Of a stretch of 64,000 nucleotides of DNA, positions 1 to 11,721 are shown piece after piece. The position numbers and the translations under genes were made by a program. Source of the stretch: Priapulus caudatus (Eukaryota > Priapulida > Priapulimorpha > Priapulimorphida > Priapulidae); assembly GCF_000485595.1 (NCBI RefSeq), contig NW_014577341.1, forward strand, positions 13,197 to 77,196, read 5' to 3'. The notes beneath the pieces are model-generated. The model saw only the letters and a program-made list of their open reading frames with translations. It was not told where the DNA came from and ran no database searches. The first letter of the stretch is position 1; each line of letters starts with the position of its first letter.

Positions 1-190
<190 letters not shown>

Positions 191-261
191 AGTAATACTA
201 CAAGGACTGCAAGATCAACGGAGTTAACATCACGCAAGATTCATGCAAACATTCATGTCTG

Positions 262-500
262 ATTGTATAACGTACATTGTATAACAATCGTGGTGCCCAT
301 GTGTAAGAATTGTGGTAACACTGTACACTGTATAAGAATCGTGATAACATTGTATAACAATGACGTGATAACATTGTATAACAATTACGTGAGTACATTG
401 TATAACAATGACGTGATTACATTGTGTAACAATGACATGATAACATTGTATAACAATCATGGCAACATTGTGTAACGTCCGTGGTAACATTGTAGAAGAA
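262..500. repeat. GTATAACAATG minisatellite
   Basis: Tandem units of roughly 22-26 bp with the core TTGTATAACAATGACGTGAT, diverging at the edges. The same array recurs, with many single-base insertions, at about 4885-5120. Reading frames across it are repeat artefacts. Confidence 0.9.
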
Positions 501-1029
501 CCAGTACACACCGCGCACACAAACTTCTAGAGAGGAAAACACGACACGAGGAAGGAGTTATGCAACCGTAAATCCAACCATAATCATTGCTCCGCACCCG
601 TCTCTAAATCCCATTCACTGATCCTCATCCGCATCCCCAACATCCTTCTCTTCTCCCTGTTCTCCTCTCCGTTGCCGCCGCCAACAAGAAACAGCAGAAC
701 AAACAAACAACAACAACAACAATAACAACTACGATGACGACGACAGGCACATCCCGCCCTCCATACAGACAGAACTCACGGATGATTGTAATAACAACAC
801 TGCGGGTCAGGCAAGGAAGCTAACACGACTCTCTGCGGCATAAAAGCCGAGGTACGGCACGCACAGGCGCAAAGACTCGTGCCCAGTCACAGAGTCAGGA
901 TGCCGGTGTTGCCACGAGAGCATTGGGTTTGTCCAAGATCGTGCAGCCGAGCTCCTTCTGTGCACGCGCGCATGCGTGTACATACACGCGGGCGTGTACC
1001 TGCGGCCTGCGTACAACAGGTGCACGTGA
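501..1029. other. Gene-free spacer of the duplicated block
   Basis: Mixed sequence with a short CAA/GAC-rich stretch (about 700-745). It is repeated at about 5121-5700. No splice-bounded or conserved coding sequence is visible. Open frames here do not survive in the second copy, which has frameshifting indels. Confidence 0.7.
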
Positions 1030-1325
1030 GTGTATCTGCCGTTCACAGATGCACATGACCGCACGCGTGCATGTGTATGTACGTGCATGTGTACACATGC
1101 GTGTATGTGCAAGCATACGTGTGTACGTGCGCGCACGTGTGTATGTGCGGGTACGCGTGTATGTGCACGCACGCGTGTATGTGAACGCACGCGTGTACGT
1201 GCGCGCATGCGTGTACGCGCACGCATGCGCGTACGTGCACGCACGCGTGTATGCGCACGCACGAGTGTATGCGCACGCATGCGTGTATGCGCACCTGTAT
1301 GTGTATGTGTACCTGCACGCACGCG
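1030..1325. repeat. ACGCGTGTA alternating purine-pyrimidine array
   Basis: Degenerate tandem array of about 14-bp units such as ACGCGTGTATGTGC. It is strictly alternating purine-pyrimidine over long stretches, a composition known to favour Z-DNA. A noisier copy lies at about 5700-5995. Long open frames on both strands come from the stop-poor repeat. Confidence 0.9.
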
Positions 1326-1476
1326 TGTACGTGGTGTGTGTGTGGTTAGGGTAGGGGTTAGGGTTAGGGTAGGGGTTAGGGTGAGGGTATATATATATAT
1401 ACCCTAACCCTATATATATATATACCCTCACCCTAACCCCTACCCTAACCCCTACCCTAACCACACACACACCACG
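1326..1476. repeat. Head-to-head telomere-like inverted repeat
   Basis: A GGTTAGGG/TAGGGG array on the plus strand (about 1345-1390) meets a CCCTAACCCC array (about 1400-1465) through a TA-rich centre. The flanks GTACGTGGTGTGTGTG and CACACACACCACGTA are also inverted, so the whole block is one near-perfect palindrome. It recurs with errors at about 5990-6150. It is interstitial, not a chromosome end. Confidence 0.9.
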
Positions 1477-1599
1477 TATACCGTATTATATGATATTGAC
1501 CGGCCTAGAGAACAGGCAGAGATATATAGATATAGGTAATATATATCCTAACCCTATATATATATATATACCCTAACCCTATATATATATTATATATAT
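1477..1599. repeat. TA-rich tract with CCCTAACCC islands
   Basis: Alternating TATATA runs with short CCTAACCCTA islands at about 1548 and 1572. The same mixture occurs at about 2090-2190 and 6150-6320, next to the other copies of the 270-bp unit. Confidence 0.85.
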
Positions 1600-2001
<402 letters not shown>

Positions 2002-2009
2002 NGAGAGAG

Positions 2010-2192
2010 TTATTATATTAACCTCACCCTAAGCCCCTACCTAAACCGCCTACCCTAACACACACACATCACACGTACTACCGTGTAGGGTAATATATAT
2101 ATATAATATATATATACTATATATATATATAGCCCTAACCTATATATATATATTATATATATAACCCTAACCCTATATATATATATATATAT
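2010..2192. repeat. Partial telomere-like/TA block
   Basis: CCCTAA-type islands and TATATA runs matching the right half of the 1326-1599 block. They start directly after the N at 2002. This is a second, incomplete copy preceding unit copy 2. Confidence 0.8.
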
Positions 2193-2474
2193 ACAACGCC
2201 GCACGGCGTGAAGCTCGCGGTTCGACGCGTGACCGCTAGATCGAGTTGCGCCAACTCGCGCAGTCGTCAGTGGTGAACTGCGCTGCACAGTTTCATGGAG
2301 AAGGTTGATAGAGAGATGCACCACGGTGCGAGAACAGAGATGCAGGGTGTCATTTGAGTGGTGGTCACTATATAGGTTACAGACGGCTGGAGCAGCACTC
2401 AGCGTGACTCAGGCAGTAAGCGGTAGCGGCCGTGGCGGGCAGCGCTAGCTTACGATATGATGCCCGTCGTCCGC
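2193..2474. repeat. 270-bp duplicated unit, copy 2
   Basis: Direct copy of 1600-1863 with scattered single-base insertions. It leads straight into the AGCGCGTAATCGCGTACG satellite. Confidence 0.85.
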
Positions 2475-4480
2475 GCCCACGCTCTCCTCTGCTCTCTCTC
2501 TCCTCTCTCTTCTCATCTCACCCTCTCTTTCTCTCTCACTCTCTCTCTCTCTTCTGCTCTCTCATCTCTCTCTCACTTCTACCGCGTACGCGCGCGTCAT
2601 CTCTGTCTCTAGCGTCGTATCGGCGGTACGCTCTCTCTCTCTCTCTACCGCTTACGCGCTCTCTCTCTGTCTCTAGCGCGTAATCGCGTGCGTGCGCTCT
2701 CTCTCTAGCGCGTAATCGCGTACGCACGCTCTCTCTCTAGCGCGTAATCGCGTACATCTCTCTCTGTTCCTAGAAGCCGCGTAATCGCGGTACGCTCTCT
2801 CTCTCTCTCTAGCGCGTAATCGCGTACGCTCTCTCTCTCTCTCTAGCGCGTAATCGCGTACGCTCGCTCTCTCTCTCTCTAGCGCGTAATCGCGTACGCT
2901 CTCTCTCTCTAGCGCGTAATCGCGTACGCTCTCTCTCTCTAGCGCGAAGTCGCGTATCGCTCTCTCTCTTATAGCGCGAATCCGCGATAATGCTCTCTCT
3001 CTCTCTCTAGCGCGTAATCGCTATAACGCTCTCTCTTCGTAAGCGCGTAGATCGGCGTACGGCTCTTCTCTCGTCTACGCGTACATCGCGTACGCTCATC
3101 CCTCGTCGGTGAGCGGCGTAATCGCGTACGCTCTCTCTCTATAGCGCGTAATCGCGTACGCTCATCTCCTCTCGTCTCTCGTACGCCTCGTAATCGCCGT
3201 TAACGCTCTCCTCTCTAGTCTCTCTCTCTAGGCTCGTATCGCGTACGCTCTCTCTCATTAAGCGCGTAATGCGCGTACATCTTTCTCTCTCTAGCGCGTA
3301 ATCGCGTACGCTCTCTCTCTCTAGCGCGTAATCGCGTACGCTCTCTCTCTCTCTCTCTCTAGCTCGTAATCGCGTACGCTCTCTCTCTCTAGCGCGTAAT
3401 CGCCTGTTACGCTCTCATCTCTCTAGGCGCGTAATCGCGTACGCTCTTCGTCTCTCTCTCCTCTCGGTAGCGCGTAATCGGCGTACGCTCTCTCCCTCTA
3501 AGCGCGTTGAATCGCGTACTGACTCTCTCTGCTCTCGTAGCGCGTAATCGGCGTACTGCTCGCCTTCTCTCTCTCTCTAGCGCGTAATCGCGTACGCTCT
3601 CTCTCTCTCTAGCGCGTAATCGCGTACGCTCTCTCTCTCTCTAGCGCGTAATCGCGTGACGTTCTCTCTACTCTCTGCGCGTAATCGTGCGTACGCTCTC
3701 TTTCTCTAGCGGCGTTAATTGCGTACGCTCGTCTATTCTCTAGCGCGTGTAATCGCGTACGCTCTTCTCTCTCTAGGCCGGTATCGCGTACCTCTCTCTT
3801 AGCGCGTAATCGCTACCGCTCCTCCTCTCTCTAGCGCGTATCGCGTAACCTCTCTCTCTAGCGCGTAATTGCCGTACGCGGCGCTCTCTCTCTAGCGCGT
3901 AACTCGCGTACGCTCTTCTCTCTAGCGCGTAATTTGGCGTACGCTCTCTCTCTCTGAGCGTGTAATCGCGTACGCGTCCTTCTCTCTCTCTCTTAGCCGC
4001 GTAATCGTCGTACCGCTCTCTCTCTCTCTCTTTCTTAGGCGCTTAATTGCGTACCGCTCTCTCGTCTCTAGCGCGTAATCGCGATACGCTCTTCTCTCCT
4101 AGCGCGTATCGCGTTACTCTCTCGTCTCTACGCGTATATCGCGCGTTACGCTACTCTTCTCTCTAGCGCGGTAATCGCGACGCTCTTTTTCTCTCTACGC
4201 GTAATGCGTATCGCATCTCGTCTCTCTAGCGCGTCATCCGTACCGCTGCCTTCTCTCGTCTAGATAGCGCGTAATCCGCGTTACGCTTTGCTCTCTCTTA
4301 GCGCGTAAATCGCGTACGTTTCTCTCTCTCTAGCGCGTTAACGCGTACGCGCAGGCTCTCTCTCTCTTATGCTCCCCCGTAATCCCCGCGTACGTTCCAC
4401 TCTCTCTAAGCGCGTAAATCGCGTTGAACAGCGCGCTCTCCTTCCTCTCTCTAGCGCGCTAATTCCGCATACGATATGAC
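2475..4480. repeat. AGCGCGTAATCGCGTACG satellite array
   Basis: About 2 kb of tandem units, each roughly 18 bp of AGCGCGTAATCGCGTACG followed by a variable CTCTCT spacer, giving about 26-34 bp per unit. The core is nearly palindromic around TAAT and rich in CpG. Many units differ only by single-base indels, which looks partly like sequencing error. A short continuation lies at about 6605-6800. No gene is visible. Confidence 0.93.
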
Positions 4481-4800
4481 GCGTCGTCGCTCCACGGCAT
4501 CGTCTCTCTCTCTCTCTCATCTCTCTCGCCCTCTTCTCTCTCTCTATCTCTCTCTCGCTTGCCTTCTCGTCTTCTCTCTCTTCCCTCCCACATCTGCTCT
4601 CTCGCTCTCCCTCTCTCTCTCTGCTCCTCTTTTTCTCTTCTCTCTTCCTTGCTCCTCTCTCTCTCATCTCTCTTCTCTCTCTCGTCTCTTTGCTCTCTCT
4701 CTCTCTCTTCTCTCACCACCTCTCTCTCTCGCGTCTCTCTCTCTCCCTCTATCTCTCTCTACTCTCTCTCTTGCTCCCTCTCTATCTCCTCTCCCTTCCC
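4481..4800. repeat. TC-rich low-complexity tract
   Basis: Degenerate CTCT/CCTC sequence without a gene, analogous to 1-190. Its position before the second block copy suggests a higher-order repeat of about 4.6 kb. Confidence 0.9.
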
Positions 4801-6604
4801 CCTAAGTTAGCAGTAATACTATCAAGGACTGCAAGATCAACGGAGTTAACATCACGCAAGATTCATTCAAACAGTTCATGTCTGATTGTATACGTAGCTT
4901 GTATAACCAATCGTGTGACCGATGTGTAAGAAATTATTGGGTAACACTGGTATAAGAATCGTGATAACATTGCTATAACGAAATGACGTGATAACATTTG
5001 ATATAACAATATACGTGATTTACATTGTATAACAATGAACGTGATTACATTGGTGTAACATGACCATGAATAACATTGTATAAACAATCAATGGCAACCA
5101 TTCGTGTAACGTCCGTGGTAACAATTGTAGAAGAACTGCAGTTACACACCGCGCACACCAAACTTCTAGAGAGAAACACGCACACGAGAAGGAGTTTCAT
5201 GCAACCGTAATCCAACCATAATTCATTGCTCCGCACGCCAGTCTCTAAATTCCCATTCACTGATCCTCATCCGCATCCCGACAACATCCTTCTCTTCTCC
5301 CTGTTCTCCTCTCCGTTTCCGCGCCACAAGAAACAGCAGAACAACAAACAACAACAACAACAATAACAACTACGATGACGACGACAGCACATCCCGCCCT
5401 CCATACAGAAGAACTCACCGATGATTGTAAAAACAATACACTGCGGGTTCAGGCAAGGAGCTAACACGACTCTCTGCGGCATAAAAGCCGAGGCTACGGC
5501 CAGCGCACGAGGCGCTAAAGACTCGTGGGCCCAAAGTCACAGAGGTCAGGGAGATGGCGGTGTTGCCACGAGTGAGCATTGGGGTTTTGTCCAGAGATGG
5601 CGTGCAGCCGAGCTCCTTTATGTGCACGGCGCGCATTGCGTTGTACATACACGCGGGGTGTACCTGCGCCATGCGGACAACAGGTGCACGTGAGTGTATG
5701 CTGCCGTTCACAGATTCCACATGACCGCCACAGCGTGCATGTGTATGTGCGTGCAATGTGTACACATGCGTGTATGGTGCAAGCATAACGTGTGTACGTG
5801 CGCGCAACCGTGTGTATTGCGGGTACCTGTAATGTGCCCGACACGGCGTGTAATTGCACGCAACGCGTTAATCGTGCGCGCGATGCGTGTAACCGCACGC
5901 ATGCCCCGTACGTGCACGCACGCGTGGTATCGCACCGCACGAGTTGTATTGAGCAACGCATGCCGTGTATGCCACCTGCACGCACGCGTGTACGTGGTTG
6001 TGTGTGTGGTTAGGGTAGGGTTTAGGTGATAGGGTATGGGTTAAGGGTGAGGTATATATATATATACCCCCTAACCCTATATGTATATATATATACCTCA
6101 CCCTAACCCTACCCTAACCCCTACCCTAACCACACACACACCACGTATACCGTGTAGGGTATATATATACTATATATATATATATATATAGTATATATAT
6201 ATATATAATAATATTATAATATATATTATATATATAACCCTAACGCCTATATATATATATATATAATCCTAACCCTATATATATATATCTATACCCTAAC
6301 CCTATGAGTATATATATATATATCGCAGACGCCGCACGCTGTAGCTCGCGGTCGACGCTGACCGCTAGATCGAGTCGCGCCCAACTCCGCAGTCGTCAGT
6401 GTGAACGCGCCTGCAACAGTTCAATAGAACGGTTGATAGAGAGAATGCACCACGGTGGCGAGATACAGAATGCAGGGTGTCAGTGGGTGGTCACTATAAG
6501 GTTTACAGATCGGCTTGGACAGCACTCACTGACTCAGGCAGTAAAGCGGTAGCGGCCGTCGGCGAGCACCTAGCTTACGATATGATGCCGTCGTCCGCCC
6601 CGAC
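4801..6604. repeat. Second copy of the 190-1863 block
   Basis: Matches 180-1863 in order and orientation: minisatellite, spacer, ACGCGTGTA array, telomere-like inverted repeat, TA tract and 270-bp unit. Differences are mostly extra single bases. It is either a real direct duplication with about 4.6 kb periodicity, or the same locus assembled twice from reads of different quality. The consistent one-base insertions favour the second. Confidence 0.85.
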
Positions 6605-6800
6605 GCTCTCTCTCTCGTCTCTCTCTCATACTCCTCTCTCTCGTATCGGTCTCTCTTCATCTCTCTCTCTCTCCTCTCTCTACCGCGTACGCGCGCTCTC
6701 TCTGTCTCTAGCGCGTAATCGCGTACGCTCTCTCTCTAGCGCGTAATCGCGTACGCTCTCGTCCGTCTCTAGCGCGTATCGGCGTACGCTTTCGTCTCTC
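6605..6800. repeat. Satellite continuation
   Basis: A few more AGCGCGTAATCGCGTACG units in TC-rich sequence, stopping where the AGAAGCTGGTGG minisatellite starts. Confidence 0.85.
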
Positions 6801-8010
6801 TCTCTAAGAAGGGGGAGAAGGCTGGGTGAGAGGAGTGGGGAGAAGCTGGTGGATTTAGGAGGGGAGAAGCTGGTGAGAAGGAGGAAGGGGAGAAGGAGGG
6901 GGGAACTGTGGAGGAATGAGGAAGGAGAGGAGAAGCTGTGAGGAGGAATGGAGAGAAGGGAAGAAGGTTGAGGAGGAAGCAGAGAAGGGAGCTGGTGAGG
7001 AGGAGGGGGAGAAAGGAAGAACTGGTGGAGAATGACGGAAGGGAGAAGGGAGAAGCTGGTGGAGAAGGGAGAATGCTTCTCCCCTCCTCCACCAGCTTCT
7101 CCCTTCTCCCCTTCCATCATTCTCCACCAGCTTCTCCCTTCCTCCTTCTCCACCAGCTTCTCCTTCCTCGCCCCTCCTCCCCACCAGCTCCCGTTCTCGC
7201 CCTCCTTCTCCCACGAGCGTTTCTCCCCCTTCTCCTTCTCCGCCAGCTTCTCCCCCTCCTCCTTCTCCACCACCTTTCTCCCTTCTCCCCTTCCTCCTTC
7301 TTTCCCCTCCGTCCACCACCTTCTCACTTTTCCCCTTCCTCCATCCACCGAGCCTTCTCGCGCTCTTCACTCAGCTTCTCCCTTCTCCCCTTCCTCATTC
7401 TCTGCACCAGCTTCTCCCCTCTCCTTCGCCACCAGCTTTCTCTCTTCTCCCCCTCCTCCTCCACCAGCTTCCCTTCTCCCCTCCTTCTACCGCTTCCTCC
7501 TTCTCCACCAGCTTCTCCCCTTCCTCCTCCACCAGCTTCTTCCCCGTCCTCCACCAGCTTTTCCCTTCTCCCCCTTCCTCATTCTCACTAGCTTCTCCCT
7601 CCTCCTCCTTCTCTCACCAGCTTCTCCCTTCTCCCCCTCCTCCTCCACCAGCATTCCCTTCTCCCCCCCGTCCTTCTCCACCAGCTCCTCCCCACTCCTC
7701 CTTCTCCAACCAGCTCTCTCCCTTCCCCTCCTCCTCACACTAGCTCCATTCTCCCCCTCCTGCTCCCCTTCCTTTCTTCTCCACCAGCTCTCCACCTCAT
7801 CCTTCTCCACCGGAAGCTTCCTCCCCCTCTCTTCCATCCACCACTTGTCCCTTCTCCCGCTTCTCCTCCACCAGCTTCTCCCTTCTCTCACCAGCTTTCT
7901 CTCTTCTCGCTTCCTGACTTCTCCACCACTTACTTACCCCCTCCTCCGTCTCCACCAGCCTTCTCCCCCTCCCTCCAGCACATTCTTCCTCCTTCTCTCC
8001 CTTCCTCCTC
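6801..8010. repeat. Purine/pyrimidine strand-switching minisatellite
   Basis: Units of about 18-24 bp based on GAGAAGCTGGTGGAGAAGG. Up to about 7075 the plus strand carries the purine-rich form. From about 7080 it carries the reverse complement, CTCCACCAGCTTCTCCC. The switch is at GGGAGAATGCTTCTCCC, so the array is a large imperfect inverted repeat. A 373-codon open frame here encodes only Ser/Pro/Phe-rich repeats and is not a gene. Confidence 0.9.
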
Positions 8011-8159
8011 CACCAGCTTCTCTCGTCTCCACCTATCTAGTACTAAGCTCTAAACTTTCCTCCTCCCTTCCCGCTGCCCCCTCCCTTCCTGGCTCCTTCG
8101 CTACCTGTCAGAACTATCCGGAGTATCCTTCAAACCCGACTTGGTCGAATTAAACGACA

Positions 8160-8700
8160 CGTGTCATTCATGTAAGAACAATCCCTATTGGTCGATTTCA
8201 ACGACACGTTTTAATCTCATGTAAGAACAATCCCTATTGGTCCGATTGTTAACTACACTGTAATTCATTTAAGACGGCGGTTGGTCGAATTACATACATT
8301 CGTTAATTCATTTACGACACGTTGCATTCCGAATTACAACACAGGTCCTTAATTCCTTCGAACCACTTCGCAATTCGATTACAACACGTCATTAATTTTT
8401 TCGATTCAACGTTGCAATTCGAATTACAACGCTGTCGAAAGAAATTAACGACGTGTTGTAAGTAATTCGAATTGCGACGTGTCGAAAGAATTAAGGACGT
8501 GTTGTAATTCGAATTGCGACGTGTCGAAAGAATTAAGGACGTGTTGTAATTCGAATTGCAACGTGTCGGAAATATTATCGACGTGTTGTAATTAAATAGC
8601 GACACGTGGCAATTCGAATTACAACGTGTCGGAAATATTATCGACGTGTTGTAATTAAATAGCGACACGTGGCAATTCGAATTACCACGTGTCGGGTGGT
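8160..8700. repeat. ACACGT / GAATTCGAATT tandem repeats
   Basis: Degenerate 30-40 bp units with GACGTGTTGTAATTCGAATT and GACGTGTCGAAAGAATTAAG. The last two units (about 8547-8612 and 8613-8686) are nearly identical direct copies of about 66 bp. The units are themselves partly inverted (ACACGT against ACGTGT). Confidence 0.85.
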
Positions 8701-8784
8701 TGCGTTTATGACGGGTTCCTGCTTCCATACTCTCACAGACGTACGCATCAAAGCGCAGACGGTCCCCCCGCAGCGTACATCGCT

Positions 8785-8870
8785 CAACAGAATCAATTAG
8801 TAGAAATTGTACAAAATCAATTAGTAGAAATTGTACAAAATCAATTAGTAGACTTGATTTCGTTACAAAA
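8785..8870. repeat. 24-bp tandem repeat, three units
   Basis: Three direct units of ATCAATTAGTAGAAATTGTA plus CAAA, the last diverging. The period is a multiple of three and one frame reads NQLVEIVQ repeats. The frame is short and ends at once, so coding is not supported. Confidence 0.85.
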
Positions 8871-8984
8871 TCATTGACTTCGTGACGAAATCAGTCATGC
8901 GACACTTGGTACAGTGTCTATTTATGCCGGACGCCATCCGGCCCTGGTATAATAAGGGTTAAGCACCCTTGTCGGAAATACATT

Positions 8985-10145
8985 TTAGCTCATCTGATAT
9001 AGTCAGATGCAGCTTATAGAATCGCATGAGCGTGCGTCCGTCCGTGCGTCCGTCCGTGCGTGCGTTCGTCAACAGTTGGGCACAAATCTAAACGGCTCGA
9101 CGTACGGATTCGAAAGTCGGGACGTGGGGGGGTAATTCAAAAACGAGTTGGGATGTCGAAGCTGGGGGTCAAAGCTCAAAGGTCAAGAGGTGTAAAAGAA
9201 GGGGGAACATTCACTCCTTAACTTAAAGGGACAGTAGCCTCTAGGATTTTACTGCATACAACTGCACTTACTGTATAACAAATCGTCTATACCCACATGT
9301 ACCTATTTGTCACCAGATACTTAATTAATTATTTACACATCAACGCTACGAAATTTGAACGGCGCCATGACACCCGCGACCGTGCTGCCACCCTGAAAAA
9401 GTTGCGTATTTGCATTTTTATTTTGCAGGTAAATGACCGAGGGCTAATCACAAAAGTGCAATTATATTTTTACCTAAATGCTATTTAACCGAACGATATT
9501 CATTTTAGGGCAAATTTATCCATATTATAACTGAAACTATATGTCGTTTATAAGATATTACAATCCTTTTGCTTTTAAATGAATAAATAAGAAATACCCT
9601 CGGTCTGTAGCCCTTGGCTAGAAAGTGGTTTTGCGCAACTTCTCAGATCGTGCGCTTTGAGTGGCGCCACCGTCGTTGTAATCAAACTGTAGTCGTTAGT
9701 TTTAAAACATTAAAAAAAAATATTTCTAATGGTGATTGAACCATGAAACTTTTTATGTAGCGCAATTATAACCTAAATTAGCTGAAAATAACCCTAGAAC
9801 CTAGAGGCTACTGTTCCTTTAAGGTATAGGGAGGAAATGCAGACTTGCGGCACAAATCTAAACGGCTCGACCTAGGCTCGTGATAGTCGGTGTATAGCAT
9901 CATGGTAGGAAAAGCCATCACTGTGCCGAAATTGGAGGTCACAGGTCAAAGGTCAATGGGCACAGGGCAGATTTTAGACATTTTCTGAGGACATGGTCTG
10001 ACGGAGCGATTGAAAAACTTTTTTTGTTTCAGCAGTGACCTAGCATTTTTATGGCTTTATTGAAAGGACCATGAAATGTCCCTTCTGCTGACATGCGAAG
10101 AGTAAGTGTCGGATAACCTTTTGACCCTCAAGAGGAGGGTTAAAC
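8985..10145 (+). mobile_element. Non-autonomous element R1, nested insertion inside
   Basis: Starts near TTTTAGCTCATCTGA with a GTCCGTCCGTGC run and ends near CCTCAAGAGGAGGGTTAAAC. The same element occurs inverted and without the nested insertion at about 46512-47085. A right-hand part is at about 35690-35955, and an inverted left-hand part at 41640-41915. No protein is encoded. The empty copy at 46.8 kb shows that 9227-9818 is a later insertion. Confidence 0.8.
9227..9818. mobile_element. TTAA-flanked MITE, copy A
   Basis: The ends are AGGGACAGTAGCCTCTAGG and CCTAGAGGCTACTGTTCCT, inverted with one mismatch and flanked on both sides by TTAA. TTAA duplication is the hallmark of piggyBac-type transposition. 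At 592 bp with no transposase frame it is non-autonomous. Related copies lie at 40245-40871 and 47169-48019. Confidence 0.85.
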
Positions 10146-11470
10146 ATGGATTTGTTTACTGTCTGTTAGAAAGAATTTGACTGCCGGGTTTGCTAGTAGA
10201 ATCCATACATGCCTGGATGTACGAGGCTACAATGTCACAGTGAAATTTCACAAGCTAAATTTGGTTGAAGAAGGTTTATGCTCCTTAAATCGTATAATTT
10301 CTATGGCATTCTGTACTGTCAGTATTTTACATGTAACGTATGCCACTGCCAGTGGCCACTGCCAGTGCATGTGGTGGTGGTACTGTGTAGTTTTTGCCTG
10401 CGTTAATTAGTTACAGGTGGCAGCTCTCTATTGCAGCCTGTAGGCTTGCGTAGGTAAATGGACGAGTGCTTACCTATTCTGTCTTGCAAATAGTTGTTGC
10501 TACTACGTACGATGGGAGCTTCCATCGTTAATCTGAAGACACTTAAACGTACGCGCCATCTCGTGGCAACTTTCTCACATAGGCCTACATAATCATTAAT
10601 TACAGCAAATTCCATTTTAATCAAACATAGGGACATGCTCTGCCTCATGTAATATATAGATAATATCAATATAGGTACACTGCATAGAGGGAGAAACAGC
10701 ATAGTACTACTGTTAATTTTCTAGAACAGATACAAGGAGGCAGATACCATAGAATTTCTATAGACTAAAGCAGACAGGCATTCATGCATTGCTTATGCCA
10801 GAAGTGGATGTATAGCGTTCAATGTTATATGCCAATTACTTTTAGGCATCTAATATATTAGCAAAGGCAAGTTTTCTATTACTATTATTGTTCTATAGCA
10901 ATTTTGCACTATTGATCAATGTCAACTAACAATAATATAACAATAAAAGCAGCAGCACTATTAGATACCATGCAGAGTTCTCCACACACGTTCAACGCAT
11001 GTAGGGTCTGACACGCCTTCAAAGCTCAGCCTAATTTGCAACAGCCCATAAATAACCTGACATGCATGCCTCAATTGCAACATGCTTTAATTTGCAGCTG
11101 TGTTTACTTTTAACAATCCCATCACAGACATGTTGAGTTTAAAGCCAGGATTTCTCGTGTTTTTTTCCAACCGTTTCATTTTCTCTCGACCGTTCTGACA
11201 CTTACCAGTACTCCGTTCGTAACACCACTTAAGTTCACTTTAGAAATAGCATAAATTATTAACTCTATAACATTACATTTTGAAACATAGTTTAAGTTTT
11301 AACTTATTGAGATCAGTGAGACTTAATGATAATATTTAAACCCCCGTTTTAGATCTAAATCAACACCGTTCAAATGTTTTTTTCTTACGTTCCCGTCTGG
11401 TTCTTACAATTCCAACCGCACACTCTGCAAAACTGTAATCGGTAAACTGTCCTCAGCCATTGATATAATA
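10146..11470. other. No gene seen; 5' part is a dispersed repeat
   Basis: 10146-10570 is repeated in the same orientation at about 35955-36372, so it belongs to a larger duplicated or mobile segment. 10570-11470 is AT-rich, with no splice-bounded or conserved frame. Confidence 0.6.
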
Positions 11471-11721
11471 ATTAACTGGTTCGCGCAGGTTTACACGCAC
11501 CTGCAACTCCGTGAACCGACTCCCTAGTTCTCGCCGTCGCCTCTGATATGTGCGACCTACATTTGTTTGTTGTACCTTGGAGTAATCATTCTGACAAAAT
11601 TCTTCAGATTACTCCAATGTTGTACCTAGTACCTCTCGATAACAGTAAAGTAAATACCAGCGAAACTAGTGCAATGCTCATTAACGTTCACGCATCACGA
11701 CAACTAGAGACTTTATGCAAA

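Noticed and set aside
807-1470. Long open frames on both strands
   Set aside because: They span the ACGCGTGTA and telomere-like repeats, consist of Arg/His/Val/Cys/Thr repeats, and are broken in the duplicate copy.
1326-1476. A true chromosome end
   Set aside because: The telomere-like array is short, inverted on itself and followed by further unique and genic sequence.
7032-8153. 373-codon frame rich in Ser, Pro and Phe
   Set aside because: It is a translation of the CTCCACCAGCTTCTCCC minisatellite. Other frames and the opposite strand are equally open.
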